The translations under genes and the position numbers were made by a program. 52,983 bases of DNA, from NCBI RefSeq assembly GCF_006385185.1, contig NZ_VFIX01000006.1, positions 1 to 52,983 of the forward strand, given 5' to 3'. This stretch comes from Metamycoplasma equirhinis. Its GTDB lineage: Bacteria > Bacillota_I > Bacilli_A > Mycoplasmatales > Metamycoplasmataceae. The notes beneath the pieces are model-generated. The model did no database searches and had not been told where the DNA came from. It saw nothing but the letters and a program-made list of their open reading frames with translations. This document shows, piece by piece, positions 20,294 through 35,408 of the stretch; the stretch's first letter is position 1; each line of letters begins with the position of its first letter.

Positions 20294-22132
20294 TTATTTA
20301 TTACTTTTTTTACCTCAAAAACGGCGTTTTGGCTGATCAATATTTTTAATGTAACGGCATGTTGGAAAATTAGAACAACCGATAAATTTATTATGTTTTG
20401 CTTTTGTGTAACGATAAAGAAGTTGAGATTCGCACATCGGACATTTTTCATCAATTATTTCTTGTGGTAGAACTGTTATTTCAATAGTTTTACTTACATC
20501 ATCAAAATGCTCGTTGAATTTTTCTCAAAAATCTTGCATTAGTAAACGATAATTTTCCTTACCTTCGGAAATCATATCAAGTTCTTCTTCAACTTTAGCT
20601 GTGTATTCTTCGTTAATTGTTTTAGGAAAGCCATTTATTAGCTTATTTAAAACAATTTTTCCAAATTCAGTAGGATGCAGATAATTATTTTTGTTTTCAA
20701 CAAATAAACGATTTTTTATAATATTAATAGTTGAAGCGAATGTTGAAGGTCTTCCGACTTTAATATCATCTAGCATTTTAATTAATGAACCTTCATTATA
20801 ACGAGCGGGTGGAGTTGTTTCTTTATCTAATTTTTCAAATTCCTTAACCGAGACTCTGTCGCCTATTTTATACTCCGGTAGCGCCTTAACTACTTCGTAG
20901 CCGGAAACAGCGTAATATCCATCAAAAATCACTTCTGTATATGACATTTTAAAATAATGTATTCCGTTTTGTAATTCGTATTGATAAACTTTACGTTTTG
21001 GCGGTGTCATTAAAGCCATAATTGTTTTATCATAAATTATTTTATAAATATAACTATCAACTTCATTTAACGCATGTTTTTGGATTGCCTTTTCAGGTGT
21101 TAAATAAATATCTGTAGGTCTAATTGCTTCATGGGCATCTTGTGCACCGGAAAAACCTTTAATTTCATTAGCCACATAATTTTCACCAAATTTATTTTTT
21201 ATAAAGTCTTTGGCTTTATTTATAAACGAATCATTCATTCTAGTAGAATCAGTTCTTGGATATGAAATTAAACCAGCTTCAAATAATTTTTGCGCACTAA
21301 TTTGAACAATTGAAGATGAATATTTGGCTTCTTTATATAAAACGGATTGTTTAAATGGAGTAATTGCAGCTTCTTTTCGTTCGAAAATTTTATAATCGGT
21401 TACATCTAAATATAAATTTTTATTTAACGTTGTTAAAATATCAATTGCATGTTGTTTATCTATTCATGTATTATCGTTTTTAAAATCTAAATTATCCTTG
21501 AAAAATAAATGAGCAATTACGTCATCAGAAATTTTAGCATCAATTTTAGAATATAAAACAGGAACAAACTCTTCAATTTGCTTTTCTTTATCAACTACAA
21601 GTTTTAACGCTATTGATTGCACTCTTCCCGCCGAAGGTGTAGTTGGCGTGTTTTTGATTTTTTGTTGCATTAATTGTGAAAGTTTAAATCCAATAATTCT
21701 GTCAAGCATTCGCCTTGATTTTTGGGCATCAACTAAATTTTTATCAATTTCTAGAGGATTATTGATTGCAAAATTTATTGCTTCATCGGTAATCTCATTA
21801 TATTTAATACGTTTGTATTTTTTTTCAAGTTTCAAAGTAGTAACTAAATTATTTGCAATTGCTTCGCCTTCGCGATCAGGGTCAGTTGCGATCAAGACTT
21901 CAGTTGCATCTTTTGTAACTTTTTTTAGTTCAGAAATAATATTTTTTTTGGCGGGGTCTGGAACCATGTTAGGTTCTCAGTTTTCAAAGTCTATCCCGAG
22001 ATTACCCACACCTTTTGTTGCAAGTTTTAAAATATGACCGACCGAAGAAACAACAGTTATTTTATCGCCAACATATTTTTGAATTGTGCTCACTTTATTT
22101 GGCGATTCCACAATCATTACTTTCTCACTCAT
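20294..22132 (-). CDS. topA: DNA topoisomerase I
   Basis: 612 aa with TGA as Trp. Type IA topoisomerase, relaxes negative supercoils. The TOPRIM domain is N-terminal (IVESPNK, then DPDREGEAIA); SAGRVQSIALKLVV follows, and the catalytic Tyr is Tyr291 in SYPRTDS. QDAHEAIRPT, DIKVGRPSTFASTI and YLHPTEFG are also family signatures. Only one C-terminal C4 zinc finger remains (CPMC...CSNFPTC), fewer than the usual three or four. The start has a near-perfect GGAGGAT Shine-Dalgarno. A strong terminator follows. Confidence 0.96.
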
Positions 22133-22197
22133 TATTTATCCTCCAAAATTTAATGTTAATATAATAGCATAAACAAAACAAGATATAAAAAAATGGA

Positions 22198-23313
22198 TTA
22201 GAATTGTTCTAACCACTTCTTATAATCGTTGTCTTTTGCATTTTCAAAAATTTCTTTAATTTTTGAATCATCGCGTTTAGATAATTCAGGAATATATGGT
22301 TTTATAGAAACAATCAAGTTTCCTTTTTTTGATGAATTTCTAATTGGAAAACCATAATTATCAATAGTTATAACGCCATCTAATTTCATATTTCTATTAA
22401 GTTTTATTTCTTTAAAACCATACGGAGTTGGAATTTTTATGACTTCCTCTAAAATTATTGATTTTATTGAAATTGGCATATTTAAGATAATATCGTTATT
22501 TACACGTTCAAAGTGTTTGTGAGATCTTATTGCAATAGTTATATATAAATCGCCATTTTCACCACCATTAGATGATGGCAAGCCATAATCACGCAAAATT
22601 AATGTTTCGCCATTTTTAATGCCTGCTGGAATTGTAATTGTTTCAATTGATTTAATTGTTTCATTGCCTGAACCTTTGCAATTATGACATGGTGTTTTAA
22701 TAGTTTTACCAAGACCTGAACATTTGTTACATGTGCTAACACTCGAGAAAAATCCCATCCTTTGTTCAATTTGGCCGCGACCATTACATTTAGGACATTT
22801 TATAATATCACTAGGTGTTTCAGCGCCGCTTCCATTACAATGCGAACATTTTGAGGATTTCGAAAGTTGAATTTTTTCAGTTTTTCCAGTTATAGCATCC
22901 ATGAAATCTATTGTTATACGTGAGTTCAGGTCATCGCCTTTCACTTTATGGCTGCGTTTATTAGATGAACCGCCAAAACCAAAAATATCCTCAAACACGC
23001 TTCCAAATCCACCGCCAAAACTGTTTCCCGAACCAAAAAAACTACTAAAAATATCTTCTGCTGATGAGTAATTAAATCCACCTTGTTCAAAAGCACTATG
23101 ACCAAACTGGTCATATTTTTTTCTCTTTTCTGGATCCGATAAAACTTCATAAGCTTCAGTCACCTCTTTAAATTTTGCTTCCGCGTCTGGTGCTTTATTT
23201 CTATCAGGGTGATATTGCATTGCCAATTTACGATAAGCAGATTTTATTTCTTTTTCAGATGCCGATTTTGAAACACCCAACACATCATAATAATCACGTT
23301 TGTTATCTTTCAT
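22198..23313 (-). CDS. dnaJ: chaperone protein DnaJ
   Basis: 371 aa, no internal TGA. Hsp40 co-chaperone of DnaK. J domain at residues 6-70 with the HPD tripeptide (YHPDRN), a Gly/Phe-rich linker (about 75-115), four CxxCxGxG zinc repeats ([32 protein letters not shown]), then the C-terminal substrate-binding domains. A CIRCE operator lies directly upstream and its arm contains the -10 box, so HrcA repression is expected. No Shine-Dalgarno precedes the ATG. Confidence 0.97.
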   Translation of the reverse strand: MKDNKRDYYDVLGVSKSASEKEIKSAYRKLAMQYHPDRNKAPDAEAKFKEVTEAYEVLSDPEKRKKYDQFGHSAFEQGGFNYSSAEDIFSSFFGSGNSFGGGFGSVFEDIFGFGGSSNKRSHKVKGDDLNSRITIDFMDAITGKTEKIQLSKSSKCSHCNGSGAETPSDIIKCPKCNGRGQIEQRMGFFSSVSTCNKCSGLGKTIKTPCHNCKGSGNETIKSIETITIPAGIKNGETLILRDYGLPSSNGGENGDLYITIAIRSHKHFERVNNDIILNMPISIKSIILEEVIKIPTPYGFKEIKLNRNMKLDGVITIDNYGFPIRNSSKKGNLIVSIKPYIPELSKRDDSKIKEIFENAKDNDYKKWLEQF

Positions 23314-23321
23314 AATTTACA

Positions 23322-23330
23322 ATTTTAGCA
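23322..23330 (-). promoter_or_regulatory. extended -10 box of dnaJ
   Basis: TGC-TAAAAT on the minus strand, 8 nt before the ATG at 23313. It overlaps the CIRCE arm, so operator binding would cover the -10 element. Confidence 0.5.
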
Positions 23331-23351
23331 CAAAATAAAATTGAGTGCTAA
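23325..23351. promoter_or_regulatory. CIRCE operator (HrcA-binding site)
   Basis: TTAGCAC followed by AA, 9 nt and GAGTGCTAA: the right arm is a perfect CIRCE half-site and the left arm matches at seven of nine positions. Spacing (9-9-9) is that of the consensus. It indicates heat-shock control of dnaJ by HrcA. Confidence 0.88.
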
Positions 23352-23419
23352 CTTTTGATATAAATATTCGTGGCAATATTAAACAAATTAAAATAGATAT
23401 TTTTCTTCAAATTTGAGCA

Positions 23420-24142
23420 TTATTTTTCGAATTTGTAGTCACGTAAATCGTTTCTTGCTAATATGGCTATTCTTTCTTTTGAATTAATATCTCTTAATAT
23501 TAATACATTATTAAATTTTGCCTTAAATCATTTAGCAATATTGTCATCAATTTCGAACATCAATACTCCTTTATTATTTAAAAAATTATATGCTTGAGAA
23601 CAAATTATTTTGTATGGTAAAAGTCCATTGTTTTTACCTACTAAGGCATTTTTTGGTTCATATTTTAATGATTTGCTTAAATTTTTTAGCGTTTTTAAAT
23701 ATGGCGGATTAGAAATTATTAAATCATATGTTTCATTTACTTTTTGGAATCAATTTGATTTAATAACTGAAACATTTAAGTTATTTAATTTAGCATTAAG
23801 TTTAGACTGTTTAATAGCTTGTGAATTTCTATCAACTAATGTGACATTGCATTTTTTGTTTTTAGCAATTGATAACCCAATAAAACCAGATCCACACCCT
23901 AAATCTAAAACCTTTGATTTACTATTGAGATATGGATATGCAGCAATAATTAATTCTTCGGTTTCATATCGTGGAATTAGCACTTTATAGCGCAAATCTA
24001 AATGAACATTTTGTAAAATTTGAAAACCAATAATTTTTTGAACGGGCACATCTTTTTTTAATTTTTTTAATTCTTTTTTAGAAATAAAAAGCGGTAGGTT
24101 ATATCTTTCCTTTTCCCGCAATAATTCGTTTTTATCAATCAT
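23420..24142 (-). CDS. prmC: peptide chain release factor N5-glutamine methyltransferase
   Basis: 240 aa, TGA codons read as Trp. PrmC methylates the Gln of the GGQ motif of release factors. SAM-binding motif I is VLDLGCGSGFIGLS (about residues 77-90); the NPPY active-site motif is in DLIISNPPYLK. The N-terminal domain is short. Its ATG overlaps the prfA stop (TAATG), the classic prfA-prmC coupling, which strongly supports the assignment over a general N6-adenine methyltransferase. Confidence 0.93.
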
Positions 24143-25221
24143 TAAAGACCAACCTCTTTAATTTTTTGTGCCTTTTCTTCCGCTATTAATGCATCAATTA
24201 TTTTTTGTAAATCACCTTCAATAATCGTTTTTAGCGAAGTTGAAAAACCAATACGATGGTCAGTAACACGATCTTGTGGATAGTTATAAGTTCTAATTTT
24301 TTCGCTGCGATCACCAGAACCGGCTAGTTTTCTTAGCCCACTTTCTTCGGCTTCACGTTTGCTTACTTCCATTTCATAAAGTCTAGATTTTAAAACTTTT
24401 AACGCGGTTTCCCTATTTTGAATTTGGCTTCTTTCATCTTGCGAGGTAACTACGATTCCAGTTGGTTTGTGCGTTATTCTAACCGCTGAATCAGTTGTAT
24501 TAACTGATTGCCCGCCAGCGCCGGAACTTCTAAATACATCAATTTCAATATCTTCCGGTTTAATATCAATTTTAACATCTTCATCAATTTCAGGCAAAAC
24601 AGTAACGGTTGCAGTAGAAGTATGAACTCTTCCTTGAGTTTCCGTTTGAGGAACTCTTTGAACGCGGTGGACACCACGTTCAAATTTTAGTTGTGAAAAA
24701 ACTTTGTCGCCTTTAACGCTAAAAATAATTTGACTAAACCCGCCTGCTGCCCCATAAGTAGAATCAATAATTTTTATTTTATAATTTTTCGCTTCACAAT
24801 ATTTTTGATAAATTTTAAATAAATCACCTGAAAAAATATTTGCTTCATCGCCGCCGGCAGCTCCTCTAATTTCCATAATAACATTGCGTTTATCATTTTC
24901 ATCTTGAGGAAGCAACAATTCTTTTATTTTTTCTTCTAGATTTTCTAAATCTTTGATTTGATTATCGATATCGTTTTTGGCCAATAAAATTAATTCCTCA
25001 TCTTTTTCGTTTGCTAAAATCTCTTTTGATAAATTGTAAAGTTCCTCAACATTTAGATATTTTGTAAATGTTTCATAAATTTCTTCAATATCCGCTTTTT
25101 CTTTAGCTAATTTGGTGTATTGTTTAATATCATTATATATATCAGATTCATTTAATTTTTTAGCTAGATTTTCATATTGCTTGGCAATAGAAAATAATGA
25201 TTCTCGCATTGTCTTTTCCAT
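24142..25221 (-). CDS. prfA: peptide chain release factor 1
   Basis: 359 aa. RF1 reads UAA and UAG. The anticodon-like tripeptide PxT is PQT within [14 protein letters not shown]; the catalytic GGQ is in [11 protein letters not shown]. In an organism using UGA for Trp, RF1 is expected to be the sole release factor. The start at 25221 is preceded by TGCTATAAT with an 8-nt gap and no Shine-Dalgarno; a second ATG at 25209 (MRESLF) has GGAAAAG upstream and is an alternative. The gene overlaps prmC. Confidence 0.97.
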   Translation of the reverse strand: MEKTMRESLFSIAKQYENLAKKLNESDIYNDIKQYTKLAKEKADIEEIYETFTKYLNVEELYNLSKEILANEKDEELILLAKNDIDNQIKDLENLEEKIKELLLPQDENDKRNVIMEIRGAAGGDEANIFSGDLFKIYQKYCEAKNYKIKIIDSTYGAAGGFSQIIFSVKGDKVFSQLKFERGVHRVQRVPQTETQGRVHTSTATVTVLPEIDEDVKIDIKPEDIEIDVFRSSGAGGQSVNTTDSAVRITHKPTGIVVTSQDERSQIQNRETALKVLKSRLYEMEVSKREAEESGLRKLAGSGDRSEKIRTYNYPQDRVTDHRIGFSTSLKTIIEGDLQKIIDALIAEEKAQKIKEVGL

Positions 25222-25229
25222 AATTAAAA

Positions 25230-25238
25230 ATTATAGCA
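25230..25238 (-). promoter_or_regulatory. extended -10 box of prfA
   Basis: TGC-TATAAT on the minus strand, 8 nt before ATG 25221, with no ribosome-binding site between. Confidence 0.5.
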
Positions 25239-25275
25239 AAATAAAAATGCTAAACCTAAATGAATTGAGCATTTT
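25237..25275 (-). terminator. terminator after the HNH gene
   Basis: AAAATGCT/AGCATTTT arms (plus 25244-25251 and 25268-25275) with a T-rich tail on the minus strand. It overlaps the prfA promoter. Confidence 0.6.
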
Positions 25276-25286
25276 ATAAATCAATA

Positions 25287-26135
25287 TTAAATACTTGAAC
25301 CTTTTTGCTGATTACAATCATGACATAAGGTTTGTAAATTATCTAACGTGGATTTACCCCCTCGTGATATAGGAATAATGTGATCAATTTCTAAATTTTT
25401 ATTATATGCTCCACACCGTTTGCAACAATAATTGTCTCGACTATAAATTTCAAAACGTATCTTATTAGAGACTTGACCATGTTCCACTTTATTAATTGCT
25501 TTACGTATATCTAAATCAATACATAAATTATTTCAATTGCGCTGTCTTAATTTTTTAATAATAGTCACAATTTCAGAATACGTAAATACTTCTTCCTTTG
25601 TTTGAAATATGTGAGTTTTATATAGATTAGTTAGATGCAAAATTACACCAATTTTATATTCTGAAATAGGCTCAGGTTTTATATTTTTATAAAAGAGAGA
25701 ATTTTGAATTTTATTAATTTTGATAAGCGAATAATGTTTTGGTGCAATTTTGAAATCTTTTAATTCAATATTAGCCAATTCATTTTTGTATAACTCATAT
25801 AAATTTTTATTCTCAGATGCGAGTTTTGTTTTTTTGAAAAATATGTTTTTATAATAATCAGAATCTAAAAGGTAAATTAAATATTCTTTACAACTAATGT
25901 TATTAAAATAATTTTCATTGTCATAAAAATGATCATATTTATCAATTCATTCAAAAAAATTAAATTGATATTTATTATTTAAAGATTGCAAATTTTGTAA
26001 AGCTTCGCTATTTTCTAGAACGTATTTTTTTAGTTTTTTAGCACGCTTAACAATAAATACGTCAATTAGAATTGCTATCAATATTGTAAATACAAATATT
26101 GCGATTGCTATGCCTAATATGTAATATTTCTTCAT
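25287..26135 (-). CDS. membrane-anchored HNH endonuclease-like protein
   Basis: 282 aa, assembled by reading several TGA as Trp. Residues 5-29 form one strong transmembrane helix followed by a basic stretch (KRAKKLKK), which would leave the rest on the cytoplasmic side by the positive-inside rule. The middle is an unrecognised Lys/Tyr-rich region. The C terminus (about 230-282) is a canonical HNH domain with a zinc-binding frame: RDNYCCKRCG, LEIDHIIPISRGG, NLQTLCHDCN and the final Lys. HNH proteins cut DNA or RNA; a tethered version is unusual. TATAAT ends 6 nt before the start, so it may be leaderless. Confidence 0.82.
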
Positions 26136-26141
26136 GACTAA

Positions 26142-26147
26142 ATTATA
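26142..26147 (-). promoter_or_regulatory. -10 box of the HNH gene (likely leaderless)
   Basis: Perfect TATAAT on the minus strand, 6 nt before the ATG at 26135, no Shine-Dalgarno. It sits beside the T-tract of the rpmA terminator. Confidence 0.5.
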
Positions 26148-26172
26148 TAAAAAATAAAGCTAAATTAGCCTT
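26148..26172 (-). terminator. terminator at the end of rpmA
   Basis: AAAGCTAA/TTAGCCTT stem (plus 26156-26172), followed on the minus strand by ATTTTTT. It reaches into the rpmA stop codon. Confidence 0.55.
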
Positions 26173-26434
26173 ATTTTTTGTCAGTTTTTGCATATACTGA
26201 TGCAAATTTTCTATTAATTCTGTTTTCAAATTTAACGATTCCATCAATTAAAGCATATAGAGTGTCATCTTTGCCACGGCCAACATTTTGCCCTGGAAAA
26301 ATTTTTGTTCCTCTTTGTCTATAGATAATACTTCCCGCTAAAACAAATTGTCCGTCAGTAGCTTTAACACCTAATCTTCTACCGGCTGAGTCTCTACTAT
26401 TAGAGGTCGTTCCACCAGATTTCGTATGTGCCAT
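26171..26434 (-). CDS. rpmA: 50S ribosomal protein L27
   Basis: 87 aa. Signature [31 protein letters not shown] and [12 protein letters not shown]. The protein begins MAHTKSGG, so it lacks the N-terminal extension that Firmicute L27 carries and that the Prp protease removes. The start is 1 nt after rplU; AAAGGTG in the end of rplU is the ribosome-binding site. A Prp gene, which often lies between rplU and rpmA, is absent. Confidence 0.97.
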   Translation of the reverse strand: MAHTKSGGTTSNSRDSAGRRLGVKATDGQFVLAGSIIYRQRGTKIFPGQNVGRGKDDTLYALIDGIVKFENRINRKFASVYAKTDKK

Positions 26435-26435
26435 A

Positions 26436-26738
26436 TTATTTCACCTTTATTTCTGAGATTTTAACTCTTGTATATGGTTGACGGTGTCCCAATTTGCGTT
26501 TGTGTGTTGATTTTGCATTATGTCTATAAACAACAATTTTTTTTGCTTTTCCTTGCTTTTCGATGGTTCCTAAAACAGAAGCTTTTTCTAAGTAAGGTGT
26601 ACCGATTTTATCTTCAATTGCTAAAACTTTGTCAAATACAACGTCGTCGCCTTCTACACCTGCTATTTTTTCAACGTAAATTACATCGCCGGCTTTAACA
26701 ATTAATTGTTTTCCGCCTGTTTCAATAATAGCAAACAT
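26436..26738 (-). CDS. rplU: 50S ribosomal protein L21
   Basis: 100 aa. Begins [18 protein letters not shown] and ends with [16 protein letters not shown], both family signatures for this 23S rRNA-binding protein. The start has AAGGAGG 6 nt upstream. An intergenic leader of roughly 80-100 nt precedes it; it contains a possible small hairpin, but I could not confirm an L21-type leader. Confidence 0.97.
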   Translation of the reverse strand: MFAIIETGGKQLIVKAGDVIYVEKIAGVEGDDVVFDKVLAIEDKIGTPYLEKASVLGTIEKQGKAKKIVVYRHNAKSTHKRKLGHRQPYTRVKISEIKVK

Positions 26739-26845
26739 TACTTTGCCTCCTTATATTTTGTCGCATCTTTAAGGTACTAAATTAGTTTGAAAAACCTTTT
26801 TAGAATGGTTACTATATAAGTAACTGTTTTATTATATCAAAAAAT

Positions 26846-26875
26846 AAAAAAAGCACCGTTGTTTAGTGCTTTTTT
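26846..26875 (-). terminator. terminator after rpoC
   Basis: AAAAAAGCAC/GTGCTTTTTT stem with a 9-nt loop and a long T tail on the minus strand. It ends rpoBC transcription just past the rpoC stop. Confidence 0.88.
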
Positions 26876-31272
<4,397 letters not shown>

Positions 31273-31273
<1 letters not shown>

Positions 31274-34200
31274 TATTCTGCTCCTCCTTCAAATTCTTGA
31301 TAGTATTTTGTATCAATTCTTTGAATGTCATCATCTACTTCATTTTCATTTAATTTTTCGTGAGCTTCTAACTTAATACCTAAACCACGTAATTCATATG
31401 CTAGAACGTTAAATGATTCTGGCATACCTGGTTTTGGCAATTTAACGTTTCTTGCCAATGAATTATAAAGTTGGTTACGGCCTAAAATATTATCTGACTT
31501 ATACGTTAAAAGTTCTTGCAATACATTTGAAGCTCCATATGATTCAATTGCTCATGTTTCCATTTCACCAAATCTTTGACCACCATTTTGGCTTTTTCCG
31601 CCAAGTGGTTGTTGAGTAATAAGTGAATATGGTCCAACAGAACGAGCGTGCATTTTATCATCAACCATGTGATATAGTTTAAGATAATACATAATTCCTA
31701 CCGAAATAGGATTATCAAATGGTTCACCAGTTCTTCCATCATAAACAACCATTTTTCCACTTGGGTCAATTTTTGCTTCTTCTAAAATTTCGCGAATTTG
31801 ATTGTGAGTTATGCCATCAAAAATTGGGGTAACAAATTTAGTATTTAGTTTTTTAGCAGCCAAACCTAAGTGAAGTTCTAAAACTTGTCCAATATTCATA
31901 CGAGAAGGAACACCCTGAGGGTTTAAAACAATATCAAGTGGAGTTCCATCTTCTAGATATGGCATTTCTTCAACTGGTAAAACAATTGATACAACACCTT
32001 TATTACCATGGCGTCCAGCCATTTTATCACCGACTTTAATTTTACGTTTTTGAGCGATAGAAACTTTAACGATTTTATCGATTCCGTCTTCAAGTTGGTC
32101 GCCTGTTTCACGGCTTAAAATGTCAACAGCAACAACTGTGCCGTTATGACCGTGTTTAACTTTTAGTGATGTATCTTTTCTTGAAGTTGTTTTTTGGCCA
32201 AAAATAGCCGCCATTAATTTTTCTTCAGGAGTTGGGTTTTCTTCGCCTTTTGGCGAAGTTCTACCAACCAAAATGTCGCCGGCACTAACTTCAGAACCAA
32301 CTTTAACAATTCCGTTTTCATCTAAGAAACGTTTAGAGAAATTAGAAACATTAGGAATATCATCCGCAGTTAGTAAATCATCTCCTGCTTTAGAATGTCT
32401 AAATTGAATAGTTTGTTCTTCAATATGAATCGAAGTATAGACATCATCTTTTACTAATCTTTCCGATAAAACAACGGCGTCTTCATAATTGTAACCATGT
32501 CATGTTGTAAAACCAACTAACACGTTTTTGCCTAATGCTAATTCACCATCTTGCATAGAAGGGCCATCAACTAGCAAATCGCCAGCTTCAATGCGTTGAT
32601 TTAATTTTACGATTGGTATTTGGTGAATTAAAGTACCTTGATTACTTCTTTCAAATGTTCTTAAATGGTAGACATCTGGCTTGCTTAACCCGTCTGGAAT
32701 AATTTTTATAATTTCTGCATCAACATAACTAACAACACCAGCGCGTGTTGCACAAATGTTTGTTGATGAATATTTAGCAATATCAGCTTCCACACCGGTT
32801 GCAACTAATGGTTTTTCAGGAAATAGAACAGGAACGGCTTGACGTTGCATGTTTGATCCCATAAGTGCACGGTTAGCATCGTCATTTTCTAAAAATGGAA
32901 TTGCTGATGCGGCTATTGATGTCATTTGACGGTTGGATACACCAATATAATCAACTTCATCAGCTGATACTTCGACAAATTCGTTGTCACGTCTAGCCAT
33001 AACTTTTTCATCAACAATAACATTATTTTTAATGTGAGTTGTTGATTGCGCAAATGTATATCCAACTTCTTCAATTGCGGTTAAATAAATAGGTTCGCTA
33101 AAATCAACTTTACGGTTGGTAACTTTAAAATATGGTGATTGAATAAAACCGTATTTATCAATTTTAGAAAATGAAGCCAAGTTTAGAATAAGTCCGATAT
33201 TAGGGCCTTCTGGGGTTTCAATTGGACAGATTCTACCAAAGTGAGTAGGGTGAACGTCACGAACTTCAAATTGTGCAGTATCACGGTTTAATCCTCTAGG
33301 TCCAAGTGATGTAATTCTGCGTTTATTTGAAATTTCTGCCAGCGGATTACATTGATCCATGAATTGTGATAATTTTGAAGTATTAAAAAATGATTTAAAT
33401 TGGTTAAAAATTGGTTTATTGTTTGTTACATTTTTAGGTGTAATTTTATCAATATCCTTAGTTGAAATTCTTTCACGGGTGTTTTTTTCTAACTTAATTA
33501 GTCCAATTCTAAATTGATTTTGAAGTAATTCACCAATAGTAACAATTCTTTTATTAATAAGTGAATCAGGATCATCATCAATTCCCACTTTTGAAAGTAA
33601 ATTAAAGTAATATGAAATTGTTGCGACAATGTCAGGTACTAATAAAAACTTTTCATTAGCAGTAGGGTCGTTACCCAATACCTGAATTTTTTGATCATTT
33701 AACATGTCTTTTTCGGTTGGATATATTCAAACTGAAGGAACATATAAACGATTACGTAAAACTTGAATTTCTTCGGGTTCATTTTCTTGCGGCTCTACTT
33801 GTGAACCATAGACATTTTCATCAATATTAGGTAAATGTCACATAGGAATGATGCCATCTTCAAATTCTTTGTGAATTTTGCGTGCGATTTCTCAAGTAAT
33901 AAATGTGTTTTTTTCATGCAATAATTCACCATCTTCAGAATATAGATTTTCTGCAAGATATGAATTTGCAATTCTTTCCTTTACATTCAATTTACGATTT
34001 AATGTAAAGCGGCCAGTTTCAGTCAAGTTATATCTTTTTTCATTAAATAAAGTCGAGGGAATTAAATTACGAGCAGAATCTGCTGTCATTCTATCGCCTT
34101 TTCTTATTAAACGATAAATAGCTTCTTGTGCTTCTAATGTGCTATCAGCATTTTCAAATTTTGAAATTTTGTCTTTCTTTAGCGTTTCTTCTAATTCGGG

Positions 34201-34884
34201 CACATTTCCAAACATCATTCTAATGCCATCTTCATTAAAACCTAAAGCTTTTAGAAATGTTGATAATAAAAATGATTTATTTTTGTCGATATGAATCTTT
34301 ATTGTATCAGTACCAGAAGAGGTTACTTTATGATAAATTTCTACTCATGAGCCAAGTTGTGGAATAATTTCCACTTTGTTAAATAAGTCATTTGCTTGCT
34401 TATTTCTAACGTTAACCCCAAAATATGCTCCTGTTGATCGAATTAATTGCGAAACAATGACTTTTTCAGAACCGTTAATAATAAACGATCCACCATAAGT
34501 CATTATTGGAATTTCAGCAAACACAACTTCTGAATCTTCGACTTCACCAGTTATCGTGTTTGTTTGTCTTAATTTAGCTTTTAATTTTCCTTGATATGAA
34601 GAGCCTTTTTGTTTAGCTTCTTTTATGCATTCATATTCAATTTTTTTTGGATATTCAAAATGCGCAGAATTGTGGATGTAATCAATTCTTACTTTTCCGT
34701 TTGCTTCAATTGGATAAATATTTCTTAATTCTTCTTCAATGCCTTCCTTAAGAAATTTTTCAACCGATTCTCTTTGCATTTCCAAAAAGTCAGGGGTCTC
34801 AAATTTATGTTGGCTAATTGAGTAATCTCTTCTTTCGGTAATTGGTCCAAACTTTCTTAGTTCATATTTTGATTTAATCGCCAT
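31273..34884 (-). CDS. rpoB: DNA-directed RNA polymerase subunit beta
   Basis: 1203 aa with TGA as Trp. Signatures include [23 protein letters not shown], the hybrid-binding block around [25 protein letters not shown] and [15 protein letters not shown]. The start [13 protein letters not shown] (34884) is chosen because GAGGAAAG lies 5-7 nt upstream; an ATG 12 nt earlier contains that site. The rifampicin-contact cluster reads [19 protein letters not shown]: Asn replaces the E. coli His526, Thr replaces Ser531 and Cys replaces Asn518, consistent with the natural rifampicin resistance of mollicutes. Confidence 0.98.
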
Positions 34885-34941
34885 ATCTTTCCTCATTTTT
34901 TAGTTTATTTTTTAAATTAATATTTTATTTGTGATATTTGC

Positions 34942-34957
34942 ACGTATATGCATACGT
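34942..34957. repeat. short inverted repeat between rplL and rpoB
   Basis: ACGTAT (34942-34947) and ATACGT (34952-34957) are inverted arms with a 4-nt loop. Possible processing hairpin or operator; role unknown. Confidence 0.35.
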
Positions 34958-34972
34958 ATATAATAAAAAAGC

Positions 34973-34993
34973 AAAAAAGGCTTTGAAAAGCCT
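34973..34993 (-). terminator. terminator after rplL
   Basis: AGGCTT/AAGCCT stem (34978-34993) with a 4-nt loop, followed by T on the minus strand. It probably attenuates rplJL transcription before rpoBC. Confidence 0.75.
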
Positions 34994-35009
34994 ATTTTTG
35001 ATTTTTTAA

Positions 35010-35384
35010 TTATTCTAAAACTACTTCAGCTTTAACTTCAGCTAGTTTTGCTTTAATAGCTTCCGCTTCTTCTTTCTTAACATTTTCTTTTAGAACTGCA
35101 GGTACTGATTCAACTAATTTCTTAGCATCCATTAATCCTAGACCTAATAAATCTTTAACAGCTTTAATAACTGCTAATTTGTTTCCTCCGTCTGATTTTA
35201 AAGTAATGTTAAATACTGATTTTTCTTCAGCGGCTTCAGTAGCGGCGGCTGGAGCAGCAGCAGCAACTACAGCAGTAGGATCAATTCCAAATTCTTCTTT
35301 TAATCCTTCTACTAGTTCCATAACTTCTTTAATGTTCATTTCTTTTAATGCTGAAACGAATTCTTCTTTTGTTAATTTTGCCAT
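35010..35384 (-). CDS. rplL: 50S ribosomal protein L7/L12
   Basis: 124 aa. N-terminal dimerisation helices, an Ala-rich hinge ([14 protein letters not shown]) and the C-terminal domain with [27 protein letters not shown], which recruits translation GTPases. GGAG precedes the start. It lies 24 nt downstream of rplJ. Confidence 0.97.
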   Translation of the reverse strand: MAKLTKEEFVSALKEMNIKEVMELVEGLKEEFGIDPTAVVAAAAPAAATEAAEEKSVFNITLKSDGGNKLAVIKAVKDLLGLGLMDAKKLVESVPAVLKENVKKEEAEAIKAKLAEVKAEVVLE

Positions 35385-35408
35385 AATAATCTCCTTGTTT
35401 TAATGTAA

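Noticed and set aside
20194..20454. 86-residue ORF at the 3' end of topA
   Set aside because: A different frame of the topA zinc-finger region; the true frame ends at 20294 with a recognisable C4 finger.
26739..26845. Possible L21 leader or riboswitch upstream of rplU
   Set aside because: Only a short AACC/GGTT pairing is visible, with no conserved motif I can name; insufficient support.
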